DNA of 64,000 nt from Streptomyces katrae (GTDB taxonomy: Bacteria > Actinomycetota > Actinomycetes > Streptomycetales > Streptomycetaceae), in contig NZ_CP020042.1 in NCBI RefSeq assembly GCF_002028425.1, forward strand, positions 930,001 to 994,000. Direction: 5' to 3'. The notes beneath the pieces were generated by a model, which saw nothing but the letters and a program-made list of their open reading frames with translations, searched no databases and was not told the DNA's origin. The translations under genes and the position numbers were made by a program. Positions 26,299 to 35,137 of this stretch are shown here, piece after piece (positions within the stretch are counted from its first letter, which is position 1; each line of letters starts with the position of its first letter).

Positions 26299-27156
26299 AT
26301 GTCTGCACAGGATGCCGCCACCGGGCGGGTATGGCTGATCACCGGAGCGTCCTCGGGCTTCGGACGGACCCTCGCGGAAGCCGCGCTCGCCGCCGGGGAC
26401 ACGGTCGTCGCGACGGCCCGCCGGCCCGCCGCCCTCGACGACCTGGCGGCCGCCCATCCGGAGCGGCTCGTCCCCGTCACGGCGGACGTGACCGATACGG
26501 CGCGGGCCGCACAGGTCGTCGCCGAGGCCGTGGACCGGTTCGGCCGGATCGACGTCCTCGTCAACAACGCCGGCCGGGGCCTGATCGGAGCGGTCGAGGA
26601 GACCTCCGAGGCCGAGCTGCGCGATCTGATGGAGCTGCACTTCTTCGGCCCGGCCGCGCTGATCCGCGCCGTGCTGCCGCACATGCGGGAGCGCAAGTCG
26701 GGGGCGATCGTGCAGATGAGCAGCATGGGCGGCCGGCTGTCCTTCCCGGGCGTCGGCGCCTACTCGGCGACGAAGTTCGCCCTGGAGGGCCTGACCGAAG
26801 CACTGCGCGGCGAGGTCGCGCCGTTCGGGATCAAGACGCTGATCGTGGAGCCCGGAGCCTTCCGTACGGGCTTCGCGGGCGGCGCCGCGCTCCAGCAGTC
26901 GGCCGGCGTCCTGCCCGCCTACGCGGACACCGTCGGCGCCGTGCGCACCGGACTGCCCGACAGCGACGGCAAGCAGCCCGGCGACCCGGTCAAGGCCGCC
27001 GCCGCGATCCTGGCCGCCCTGGACGCGGAGGAGACCCCGCTGCGGCTGGCCCTGGGCAACGACGCCCTCGACGCGATCCTCGCCCACGCCGACGCCGCCC
27101 GCGAGGAGGCCCGCACCTGGGAACCCGTCAGCCGGGGCACCGACTTCGACGCCTGA
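26299..27156 (+). CDS. Short-chain dehydrogenase/reductase
   Basis: 285-residue classical SDR. Cofactor motif TGASSGFGR (Rossmann), VNNAGRGLIGAVEE, catalytic Ser in QMSSMGGRLSFPG, and YSATKFALEGL giving the Tyr-x3-Lys pair. The second strand ends ATARRP, suggesting NADP preference. ATG 26299 has a GGGGGA three to seven bases upstream. The family member is of the oxidoreductase type frequently annotated in streptomycetes; substrate unknown. Convergent with the acyl-CoA ligase at 27217. Confidence 0.88.
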   Translation: MSAQDAATGRVWLITGASSGFGRTLAEAALAAGDTVVATARRPAALDDLAAAHPERLVPVTADVTDTARAAQVVAEAVDRFGRIDVLVNNAGRGLIGAVEETSEAELRDLMELHFFGPAALIRAVLPHMRERKSGAIVQMSSMGGRLSFPGVGAYSATKFALEGLTEALRGEVAPFGIKTLIVEPGAFRTGFAGGAALQQSAGVLPAYADTVGAVRTGLPDSDGKQPGDPVKAAAAILAALDAEETPLRLALGNDALDAILAHADAAREEARTWEPVSRGTDFDA

Positions 27157-27168
27157 CCGCCTTCAGCA

Positions 27169-27204
27169 GGCCGGGCCGGGCCCCGCGCGGGGCCCGGCCC
27201 GGCC
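27169..27204. terminator. Perfect 36-bp palindrome between convergent genes
   Basis: GGCCGGGCCGGGCCCCGC followed directly by its reverse complement. It lies 13 bp past the SDR stop and just beyond the stop of the ligase on the other strand, so it would end transcription from both sides. Confidence 0.75.
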
Positions 27205-27216
27205 TCCGGCGGAGCG

Positions 27217-28716
27217 TCAGGCGGCGCCGAGGCGGTCGCGGAGTTCGCGTTTGAGGATCTTCCCGCTGGCGTTGCGCGGCAGGGCTTCCACGAACAGGAC
27301 CCGCTTGGGGGCCTTGAAGTGGGCGAGCCGTTCGCGGGCATAGGCCATCAGCTCGGTCTCCGTGACCTCCCCGCGCGGCACGACGACGGCCGTGACCGCC
27401 TCGATCCACCGCTCGTCGGGGAGGCCGACGACGGCCGCCTCCGCCACGCCCGGGTGCGTGTAGAGCACGTCCTCCACCTGCCGGGAGGCGACGAGCACCC
27501 CGCCCGAGTTGATGACGTCCTTGACCCGGTCGACGACCGTGAAGTAGCCCTCGGCGTCCCGGACGGCGAGGTCACCGGAGCGGAACCAGCCGTCCCGGAA
27601 GGCCTTTCGGGTGGCTTCCGCGTCGTTCCAGTAGCCCAGGCACAGCTGCGGCGAGCGGTACACCACCTCTCCCGCCGTGCCGTCGGGGACCTCGGCGCCG
27701 TCCTTGTCGACCACCTTCGCCTCCACGTGCAGCACCGGCCGCCCGCAGGACTCCATCCGCCCCTCGTGCTCGTCCGGTCGCAGCACCGTGGCCAGCGGGC
27801 CGATCTCGCTCTGCCCGAAGCAGTTGTAGAAACCCAGCCCCGGCAGCCGCTCCCGCAGCCGCTCCAGGACCGGGACGGGCATGACCGAGGCCCCGTAGTA
27901 CGCCTTGCGGAGCGCGCCGAGCTCCCGCTGCCCGAACTGCGGGTGGTTGGCGAGGGCGATCCACACCGTCGGCGGCGCGAACAGGCTGTCCGCCCGGCCC
28001 GCCTCCACCAGGTCGAAGACCTCCTCGGCGGCCGGCCCGTCCAGGACGGTGTTGTCCGCGCCCACCGCGAGGTAGGGCAGCAGGAACACGTGCATCTGCG
28101 CCGAGTGGTACAGCGGCAGCGAGTGGAGGGGGCGGTCCCCCTCGGCCAGGTCCAGGGCGGCGATCGCGCTCTCGTACTCGTGCGCCAGTGCCCGGTGCGT
28201 CATCATCGCGCCCTTGGGCAGGGCGGTGGTCCCCGACGTGTACAGCAGCTGCACGACGGCCGAGGGGTCCGAGGAGGGTTCGTGGGGCCGGGGTTCGGCC
28301 AGCTCGGCGAGGAAGGAACCGGGGGCGTCGCGCAGCGCCCGTACGGTGTGCCCGCCGGGGACCCGGTCCGCGAGGCCGGGGTCGGCGAGGACCAGGGCGC
28401 TCGCGCAGTCGCCGAGGATGTGCGCGAGGTCGTCGCCGGTGAGGTTCTGGTTGACCGGGACGTGGGTGAGCCCGGCCCGGGCGCAGGCGAGGAAGGCGAT
28501 CAGGTAGGCGTCGGAGTTGTGGGCGAAGGCCGCGACGCGCTCCCCCGCGGCCAGCCCGTACCGCTCGCGCAGCACGGCGGCGCCGGTGGAGACCGCCGCG
28601 TCGAGTTCCGCGTAGGTCCAGGTCCGCCGGCGGTAGCGCAGGGCCGTCCGGTCGGGGTGCCGCCGCGCGGCGGCCCGCAGGAGTCCGTCGACCGTGTGGT
28701 GCCGTACTGGCGTCAT
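27217..28716 (-). CDS. AMP-dependent acyl-CoA ligase
   Basis: 499 aa, ANL superfamily. P-loop LLYTSGTTALPKGAMMTH, FYNCFGQSEIGPLATV, GEVVYRSPQLCLGYWND, GDLAVRDAEGYFTVVDRVKD, and the C-terminal NASGKILKRELR that carries the adenylation Lys. The aromatic/fatty acid specificity cannot be read from sequence. ATG 28716; no strong Shine-Dalgarno. It stands alone between a bidirectional hairpin and the disrupted exchanger gene. One of four intact or near-intact acyl-CoA ligases within 10 kb. Confidence 0.88.
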   Translation of the reverse strand: MTPVRHHTVDGLLRAAARRHPDRTALRYRRRTWTYAELDAAVSTGAAVLRERYGLAAGERVAAFAHNSDAYLIAFLACARAGLTHVPVNQNLTGDDLAHILGDCASALVLADPGLADRVPGGHTVRALRDAPGSFLAELAEPRPHEPSSDPSAVVQLLYTSGTTALPKGAMMTHRALAHEYESAIAALDLAEGDRPLHSLPLYHSAQMHVFLLPYLAVGADNTVLDGPAAEEVFDLVEAGRADSLFAPPTVWIALANHPQFGQRELGALRKAYYGASVMPVPVLERLRERLPGLGFYNCFGQSEIGPLATVLRPDEHEGRMESCGRPVLHVEAKVVDKDGAEVPDGTAGEVVYRSPQLCLGYWNDAEATRKAFRDGWFRSGDLAVRDAEGYFTVVDRVKDVINSGGVLVASRQVEDVLYTHPGVAEAAVVGLPDERWIEAVTAVVVPRGEVTETELMAYARERLAHFKAPKRVLFVEALPRNASGKILKRELRDRLGAA

Positions 28717-28788
28717 GGCGCGATCCTCGCCCCGCCGCGCCGCCAGGTCAAGATCGGCGCGGCGGGCGGACGTCCGGTGCCCACGGCC

Positions 28789-29892
28789 CTAGGGGCTGAC
28801 GGCGAGGAAGAGGTAGGCGGCGAGGAGGACGAGGTGTACCCCGCCCTGGAGGAGGGTGGCGCGGCCGGGCACGAGGGTGAGGGCGCCGACCACCACGGTC
28901 AGCGTGAGCAGCACCATGTGGGTGGGGCCGAGGCCGAGGAGCAGGGGCCCCTTCAGCCAGACGGAGGCCAGGGCGATGGCCGGGATGGTCAGGCCGATGC
29001 TGGCGATGGCGGAGCCGTAGCCCAGGTTGAGGCTGGTCTAGACGCGGTCGCGGCGTGCGGCCCGGACGGCGGCGAGGGTTTCGGGGAGCAGGACGAGCAG
29101 GGCGATGATCACACCGACGACGGCGTGGGGCAGTCCGGCGTCCGCGACGCCCTTCTCGATGGTCGGGGAGACGGCCTTGGCGTTGCCGACGACCGCGACG
29201 AGGGCGACGAGCAGCAGGCCCAGGCTGGTCAGGGCGGCGCGGGCAGTGGGCGGTTCGGCGTGCTCCTCGTCGCCGCCGGGGGTCTTGGGGGTGGCCACGG
29301 GCAGGAAGTAGTCCCGGTGGCGGACCGTCTGGACGGCGATGAACAGCCCGTAGAGGGCCAGGGAGGCGACGGCGGCGAAGGTGAGCTGTGCGCTGGAGAA
29401 CTCGGGGCCGGGCTTGCTGGTGGTGAAGGTCGGCAGGACCAGGCTGAGCGTGGCGAGGGTCGCGACGGTGGCCAGGGCCGCGCCGGAGCCCTCCGCGTTG
29501 AACACGGCGACCCGGTTGCGCAGGGCGCCCACGAGCAGGGACAGGCCGACGATGCCGTTGCAGGTGATCATCACGGCGGCGAAGACGGTGTCACGGGCGA
29601 GGGAGGCGGTCTTGTCGCCGCCGTCGGCCATCAGGGTGACGATGAGGGCCACTTCGATGACGGTGACGGCGACGGCGAGGACGAGCGAGCCGAAGGGCTC
29701 GCCGACCCGGTGGGCGACGACCTCGGCATGGTGGACGGCGGCGAGGACCGCACCCGCCAGGCACAGCGCGACCAGCCCCACCAGGGCCCCGGGCAGGTCG
29801 CGGCCCCAGCTGAGGACGAGCGCGACGAGTGCCGCCACGGGGACCAGGAGCGTCCAGTCGGTCAGGGGGGATCTGCGCGTAGCCGTACTCAT
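28789..29892 (-). pseudogene. Ca2+/H+ antiporter (ChaA-like) interrupted by an in-frame TAG
   Basis: The first 284 codons (start ATG 29892) encode a CaCA-superfamily exchanger with LPETLAAVRAARRDRV at the end and TCNGIVGLSLLVGALRN and LADGG-type motifs. An amber codon at 29038-29040 stops it. The same frame continues for 82 codons with TSLNLGYGSAIASIGLTIPA and further membrane helices, ending at TAG 28789-28791. In intact relatives a Gln precedes TSLNL, so a single C-to-T change (CAG to TAG) explains the break. The C-terminal half of the second alpha-repeat is lost unless the codon is suppressed. Confidence 0.8.
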
Positions 29893-30021
29893 GTCTGCCA
29901 AGTTGCCAGACCGGCCGCCCGGGTGCGGCACTAGGCGCGCGGCCGCGGCCCTGGAGTGGCACTTCTCGCGATATTCCGGATCTGTCCCACCGCTCGGCTC
30001 CCTCTCTCGTGCGCCGGTCCG

Positions 30022-31581
30022 TCACACCGCGCGTTCGCGGCCCTCCCAGTAGGGGTCGCGCAGGCGGCGCTTGTAGAGCTTGCCGTTGGGGTCGCGGGGC
30101 ATCGTCTCGATGAAGTCGACCGACTTGGGGCGCTTGTAGCCGGCCAGCCGCCCCTCGCAGTGGCGCAGGATCTCGGCGGCCAGCTCCTCCCCCGCCTCGA
30201 AGCCCTCGGCTGGTTCGACGACGGCCTTGACCTCCTCGCCCCAGCCCTCGTGCGGGATGCCGAAGGCGGCGGCGTCCGCGACCGCCGGGTGGGTGAGGAG
30301 GGCTGACTCGATCTCGGCCGGGTAGATGTTCACCCCGCCCGAGATGATCATGTCGATCTTGCGGTCGCGGAGGAAGAGGTAGCCCTCCTCGTCGAGCAGC
30401 CCGAGGTCGCCGACGGTGAAGAAGTCGCCGATGCGGTTCTTCTTCGTCTTGCCCTCGTCCTTGTGGTAGCTGAAACCGCCGGTGTTCATCTTCAGGTAGA
30501 CGGTGCCGAGCTCGCCGGCCGGCAGCCGGTTGCCGTCGTCGTCGTAGATGGCGAGCTCGCTGATCGGCCAGGCCTTGCCGACGGTTCCCGGCTTCTTCAG
30601 CCAGTCCTCGGCGGTGGCGAAGGCCCCGCCGCCCTCGCTGGCCGCGTAGTACTCCTCCACGCACCGGCCCCACCAGTCGATCATCGCCCGTTTGACGTGG
30701 TCGGGGCAGGGGGCGGCGCCGTGGATGGCGTGCCGCATGGAGGAGACGTCGTAGGCGTCCTTCGTCTCCTGCGGCAGGGCGAGCAGGCGGTGGAACTGGG
30801 TGGGCACCATGTGGGTGTGCGTGCAGGCGTGCCGGTCTATCAGCCGCAGCATCTCCTCGGGGCCCCACTTGTCCATCAGCACCAGCGGGTGGCCGATGTG
30901 CAGGGACGCGCCCGCGAACTGGAGCACGGCCGTGTGGTAGAGCGGCGAGCAGACGAGGTGGACGTTGCCGTCGAACGGACGGATCCCGAAGATGCCCAGG
31001 AACCCGCCGAGGTAGGTCTCCTCCGGGAGTTTGCCGGGCAGGGGGCGGCGGATGCCGCGCGGGCGTCCGGTGGTGCCGGAGGTGTAGTTCATGACCCAGC
31101 CGAGGGTGCGGCCGGCGGGGGGCTGCGCGCTCTGTCCGTCGAGGAGTTCGGCGAACGGGCGGAAGCCGGGGACGGCTCCGACGGCGTAGCGGTGGCCGCC
31201 GGGGAGCCCGGCCTCGTCGGCGGCGGCGGTGGCCGCCTCGGCGAAACGTTCGTGGGCGATGAGGACCTTGGCGCCCGAGTCGGAGACGATCCAGGCGATC
31301 TCGGGGCCGACGAGGTGGTGGTTGACCGGGACGAGGTAGAAGCCGGCCTGGGAGGCGGCGAGGTAGGCGGTGAAGAACTCGACGCCGTTGGGCAGGACGA
31401 CGGCGAAGGCGTCACCCTTCTCCATTCCGGCGGCGCGCAGGCCGTGGACGAGGCGGTTGACGTCCGCGTGCAGCCGTCCGGCGGACCACTCCTCGCCGTC
31501 GGGGGTGACGAGGACGGCGCGTGCGGGGTCGGCGGCGGCCTGCGCCCAGAAGCCGTTGGGGGGCTGGGGCTGGTCACTCAT
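30022..31581 (-). CDS. Acyl-CoA synthetase
   Basis: 519 aa, ANL superfamily. P-loop MNYTSGTTGRPRGIRRPLPG, HMVPTQFHRLLALP, EYYAASEGGG, GDLGLLDEEGYLFLRDRKID, SGGVNIYPAEIESALL and C-terminal DPNGKLYKRRLRDPYW with the catalytic Lys. ATG 31581 has GAGGTG seven bases upstream. It starts 5 bp downstream of the flavin oxidoreductase gene, so the two form an operon. Relatives are found in actinobacterial fatty acid and steroid breakdown clusters; substrate unknown. Confidence 0.88.
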   Translation of the reverse strand: MSDQPQPPNGFWAQAAADPARAVLVTPDGEEWSAGRLHADVNRLVHGLRAAGMEKGDAFAVVLPNGVEFFTAYLAASQAGFYLVPVNHHLVGPEIAWIVSDSGAKVLIAHERFAEAATAAADEAGLPGGHRYAVGAVPGFRPFAELLDGQSAQPPAGRTLGWVMNYTSGTTGRPRGIRRPLPGKLPEETYLGGFLGIFGIRPFDGNVHLVCSPLYHTAVLQFAGASLHIGHPLVLMDKWGPEEMLRLIDRHACTHTHMVPTQFHRLLALPQETKDAYDVSSMRHAIHGAAPCPDHVKRAMIDWWGRCVEEYYAASEGGGAFATAEDWLKKPGTVGKAWPISELAIYDDDGNRLPAGELGTVYLKMNTGGFSYHKDEGKTKKNRIGDFFTVGDLGLLDEEGYLFLRDRKIDMIISGGVNIYPAEIESALLTHPAVADAAAFGIPHEGWGEEVKAVVEPAEGFEAGEELAAEILRHCEGRLAGYKRPKSVDFIETMPRDPNGKLYKRRLRDPYWEGRERAV

Positions 31582-31586
31582 GCGGT

Positions 31587-32702
31587 TCACACCTCTCGGG
31601 TCCGGCCGGCGATGCGGTTGATGCGGTCGATGGCGCGCTCGAAACCGGCGGTGAGCTCGTCGAAGACGGCCTGGACGCTGCGTTCGCTGTTCATCCGGCC
31701 GACGATCTGGCCGACGGGGGTGCCGAGCAGCGGGCGGACCTCGTACTTCTGGATCCTGGAGACGGCCTCGGCGACCAGCAGGCCCTGGAGCGGCATGGGC
31801 AGGGCGCCGGGGCCGGCCGGGTCGTCCCAGGCGTCGGTCCACTCGGTGCGCAGCTGGCGGGCGGGTTTGCCGGTGAGGGCGCGGGAGCGGACGGTGTCGC
31901 CGGAACCGGCGGCGAGGAGCTTCTCGGTGAGGGCGCGGGAGTGGAGTTCGGCCTCGGTGGTGGTCAGCCAGAGCGAGCCGAGCCAGACGCCCTGGGCGCC
32001 CAGGGCGAGTCCGGCGGCGATCTGCTCGCCGCTGCCGATGCCGCCGGCGGCGAGGACCGGGAGCGGCGCGACGGCCTCGGCGATCTCGGGGACCAGGACC
32101 ATGGTGGCGATGTCCCCGGTGTGCCCGCCGGCTTCGTAGCCCTGGGCGACGACGATGTCGATGCCGGCCTCGGCGTGGCGGCGGGCGTGCTTGGCGCTGC
32201 CGGCGAGGGCGGCGACGAGGACCCCGTGGTCGTGGGCGCGCGCGATGACGTCGGCGGGCGGGGAACCGAGGGCGTTCGCCAGGAGTTTGACGGGGTAGTC
32301 GAAGGCGACGTCGAGCTGGTTGCGGGCGACCTGCTCCATCCAGCCGGTGATCCGCCAGCCGGAGGCCTCTCCCTCGGCGAGCTCGGGTACGTGGTGCTTG
32401 GCGAGGGTGTCGCGGACGAAGGCGCGGTGCCCGGCCGGGATCATCGCCTCGATGTCGGCTTCGCTGATGCCGTCGACGGCCTTCTTGGCGGGCATGACGA
32501 CGTCGAGGCCGTAGGGCTTGCCGTCGGTGTGCGCCTGCATCCAGTCGAGGTCGCGCCTGAGGTCGTCGGGTGCGGTGTAGCGGACCGCCCCGAGGACACC
32601 GAACCCGCCGGCGCGGGTGATGGCAGCGGCGACCGCCGGGAAGGGCGTGAACCCGAAGATGGCGTGCTCGACTCCCAGTTTCTTGCTGAGCTCCGTCTCC
32701 AT
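31587..32702 (-). CDS. Nitronate monooxygenase/2-nitropropane dioxygenase-like FMN protein
   Basis: 371 aa, TIM-barrel FMN enzyme. Visible motifs are FTPFPAVAAAITRAGGFGVLGAV, the GIDIVVAQGYEAGGHTG FMN/substrate loop, LPVLAAGGIGSGEQIAAGLALGAQGVWLGS and a C-terminal GQIVGRMN segment. Family members oxidise nitronates, but related actinobacterial proteins sit in steroid/fatty acid operons (e.g. Rv3553-like) and may be trans-2-enoyl-CoA or dienoyl reductases. ATG 32702 (METELSKKLGV); the upstream in-frame extension is not family-like. First gene of an operon with the acyl-CoA synthetase. Confidence 0.85.
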   Translation of the reverse strand: METELSKKLGVEHAIFGFTPFPAVAAAITRAGGFGVLGAVRYTAPDDLRRDLDWMQAHTDGKPYGLDVVMPAKKAVDGISEADIEAMIPAGHRAFVRDTLAKHHVPELAEGEASGWRITGWMEQVARNQLDVAFDYPVKLLANALGSPPADVIARAHDHGVLVAALAGSAKHARRHAEAGIDIVVAQGYEAGGHTGDIATMVLVPEIAEAVAPLPVLAAGGIGSGEQIAAGLALGAQGVWLGSLWLTTTEAELHSRALTEKLLAAGSGDTVRSRALTGKPARQLRTEWTDAWDDPAGPGALPMPLQGLLVAEAVSRIQKYEVRPLLGTPVGQIVGRMNSERSVQAVFDELTAGFERAIDRINRIAGRTREV

Positions 32703-32745
32703 GGGCGTGAGGATGCCGCAGCGGGGCGGCCGAGGGAAGAGATTT

Positions 32746-32762
32746 TCTGATGCAGTGTCAGA
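32746..32762. promoter_or_regulatory. Candidate operator of the flavin oxidoreductase/acyl-CoA synthetase operon
   Basis: TCTGA-N7-TCAGA inverted repeat (centre TGCAGTG), about 45 bp upstream of the ATG at 32702, in an AT-richer patch. This is where a TetR-type repressor operator would overlap the promoter. Confidence 0.4.
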
Positions 32763-32977
32763 TTCTTGCGGGCCGCCCCGTGCGGAGGGTACGCGGCGGA
32801 GGGGCAGATACCCAGTAGCGTGCGGAACGCCTGCGGCGGGCGGCGAGGGACCGGCCCCCGTGGCGGCCCGGGGCCCGACCGCCCGGGCCGTAGGCGGACG
32901 ACGGGCCCCGCACACGGCACGGGCGATGACACCGGACGGCGCGCGGCGGGCAGTTCGGAGCGGACAGGAGGCCGATC

Positions 32978-35137
32978 ATGGCGGCAGTCACGGGGGCAGG
33001 CGCAAAGCCGGACGGACCGGCGACCGACGACACGACAGCACGGCCCGGAACCCGGAGCGGCACCCGGACGGATCCCGCGACCGAGGCCAGGGCCGAAGCC
33101 GCGAGCGGGACCGGGAACGAGCCCGGGACCAGGGCCGGGGCCGGAACCGGGGCCGGGACCAGGACCAGGACCGGGGCCGAGGCCGGGACCGGGACCAGGA
33201 CCGGGGCCGAGGCCGGGACCAGGACCGGAACCGGGACCAGGGCCGGGACCGGAACCGGGACCAGGGCCGGGACCGGGGCGGAGACCACGACCACGACCGC
33301 TACCAAGGCCACGGCCAGGTGCGGGGAGGGCCACGGGGACCCCTCCCACCCCGCGCCGGCGCTGAGCCGGCGGCGGCTCGGGGCTCGGTTGCTCGCGCTC
33401 GGCGGGGTGCTCGTGCTGCACGCGGCGCTCCCGGGCGGGTCCGCCGGGGCAGCCGGCGGGCCGGCCGAGCGGCGGGCCCTCCAGGGGCTGCGCCTGCGGT
33501 ACGGGTCCGCGCGGCAGGCCGGGCTGCTGGACCGGCACCTCGAGGGCGTGGCGCAGGAGGCCCGGCGCTTCCTCGGTCCCTCCCCCGAACACCCCTACTA
33601 CGCCGGGGCGGTGGTCCTCGCGGGGCGCGGCCGCACGGTCGCCCTCCACCGGGCCATGGGGGACGCCGTCCGGTACGCGGACTACGACGGGCGCACCGAC
33701 CGGCCGAAGGAGTTCCCGGCCGCGGAGCGGATCGCCATGGCCGAGGACACCGTCTTCGACCTGGCCTCCCTCAGCAAGCTGTTCACCTCCATCATCGCCG
33801 TCCAGCAGATGGAGCGGGGCCGGCTGGAGCTGGAGGCCTCCGTGGACCGGTACCTGCCGGAGTTCACGGGCGGCGGCAAGGAGGCCGTCACCGTCCGGCA
33901 GCTGCTGACGCACACCTCGGGGCTCCGCTCCTGGGCGCCCTTCTACCAGGAGTCCACCCGCGAGGGGCAGTTGAGGCTGCTGTGGTCGGTGCGGCCGCAG
34001 GACACCCCCGGGACGGTGTACCGCTACTCGGACCTCAACCTCATCACGCTCCAGCTGCTCCTGGAACGGGTCACCGGCCGCACTTTGGACACCCTGATCC
34101 ACGACGAGATCACCGCTCCGCTCGGGATGCACCGCACTCGCTACAACCCCCCGCGCGCCTGGCGCCGTGCGATCGCCGCCACCGAGGTGCAGCGCCCGCC
34201 GTGGTCCGGCCTGGACCGGGGCCTGGTCTGGGGCGAGGTCCACGACGAGAACGCGTACGCCCTCGGCGGGGTCGCGGGCCACGCCGGGGTCTTCGGCACC
34301 GCCTGGGACCTGGCCGTCCTCTCCCGCACCCTCCTCGACGGCGGGGCCTACGCCGGACGCCGCATCCTGCGCCCCGCCTCCGTGGAACTCCTCTTCACCG
34401 ACTTCAACACCGCCTTCCCCGGCGACGACCACGGCCTCGGCTTCGAGCTCTACCAGCACTGGTACATGGGCGCCATGGCCACGCCCCACTCGGCCGGCCA
34501 CACCGGATTCACCGGCACCTCCCTGGTCCTCGACCCCTCCACCGACTCCTTCCTGGTCCTCCTCGGCAACTCCGTGCACCCCGTCCGCACCTGGCGGGCC
34601 GGCAGCGCGCCCCGCGTGGCCACCGGCAACCGCTTCGCCCGGGCCGTGCCGGTCCGCACGAGGCACGGCGGCCCGGCGTGGTTCTCCGGCATGGAGACCG
34701 GCGGCTCGGGCACCCTCACCCTCCCCCCGCTGACCCCCGCCACCGCCGAAGCCCGGCTGCGCTGCGCGGTCTGGTGGGACACCGTCCCCGGGGCCGGAGC
34801 CTTCCACCTGGAGGCCTCGGCGGACGGCGCCACCTGGCACCCCGTCCCCTTCTCGACGGTCCGCACCACGGGCGGCGCCCCGGAGCAGTGGCCGGAGGGC
34901 TCGGCGGGCGGCTGGTCGGGCCGCATCTGGCACCGCCTGGAGGCCCCCCTCCCCGCCTGGGCCGGCCGCCAGGTCAGACTCCGCTTCCGCCACACGGCAA
35001 CGGGCCGCTACGTGGGCCGCGGCGTCTACGTGGACGTCATCCGCGTCTCCGAACCCCGAGCCCTCCTCTTCTCCGAAGACCGCCCCACGGACGCCGCCCG
35101 CCTCGAACCCACGGGCTGGACCCGCTCGTCGGACTAA
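32978..35137 (+). CDS. Serine beta-lactamase-fold hydrolase with long low-complexity N-terminus
   Basis: 719 aa. Residues about 1-125 are a Thr/Gly/Ala/Arg repeat region. A hydrophobic Tat-like segment follows (SRRRLGARLLALGGVLVLHAAL), then a class C beta-lactamase/esterase domain with FDLASLSKLFTSIIAVQQ (Ser-x-x-Lys), YRYSDLNLITLQLLLE (the Tyr-Ser-Asp/Asn position) and HTGFTGTSLVLDP. About 180 residues at the C-terminus form a beta-sandwich-like domain (WWDTVPGAGAFHLEASADG). Start ATG 32978 has an optimal AGGAGG, which argues that the odd N-terminus is translated. It probably acts at the membrane or outside on esters or peptides. The stop abuts the IS remnant. Confidence 0.82.
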   Translation: MAAVTGAGAKPDGPATDDTTARPGTRSGTRTDPATEARAEAASGTGNEPGTRAGAGTGAGTRTRTGAEAGTGTRTGAEAGTRTGTGTRAGTGTGTRAGTGAETTTTTATKATARCGEGHGDPSHPAPALSRRRLGARLLALGGVLVLHAALPGGSAGAAGGPAERRALQGLRLRYGSARQAGLLDRHLEGVAQEARRFLGPSPEHPYYAGAVVLAGRGRTVALHRAMGDAVRYADYDGRTDRPKEFPAAERIAMAEDTVFDLASLSKLFTSIIAVQQMERGRLELEASVDRYLPEFTGGGKEAVTVRQLLTHTSGLRSWAPFYQESTREGQLRLLWSVRPQDTPGTVYRYSDLNLITLQLLLERVTGRTLDTLIHDEITAPLGMHRTRYNPPRAWRRAIAATEVQRPPWSGLDRGLVWGEVHDENAYALGGVAGHAGVFGTAWDLAVLSRTLLDGGAYAGRRILRPASVELLFTDFNTAFPGDDHGLGFELYQHWYMGAMATPHSAGHTGFTGTSLVLDPSTDSFLVLLGNSVHPVRTWRAGSAPRVATGNRFARAVPVRTRHGGPAWFSGMETGGSGTLTLPPLTPATAEARLRCAVWWDTVPGAGAFHLEASADGATWHPVPFSTVRTTGGAPEQWPEGSAGGWSGRIWHRLEAPLPAWAGRQVRLRFRHTATGRYVGRGVYVDVIRVSEPRALLFSEDRPTDAARLEPTGWTRSSD
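33115..33285 (+). repeat. Imperfect hexanucleotide tandem array (GGGACC/GGGGCC/AGGACC)
   Basis: A run of hexamers of the form GGGACC, GGGGCC, AGGACC and GGAACC that keeps the serine hydrolase frame open and encodes alternating Thr/Gly/Ala/Arg. Slippage would change length in steps of two codons. Confidence 0.8.

Noticed and set aside
29038-29040. Pyrrolysine or other recoded TAG in the exchanger
   Set aside because: No pyl genes seen here and relatives have Gln at this position; a nonsense mutation is simpler.
27217-32702. Biosynthetic gene cluster because of many AMP-forming ligases
   Set aside because: No PKS or NRPS modules or carrier proteins; neighbours are catabolic acyl-CoA genes.
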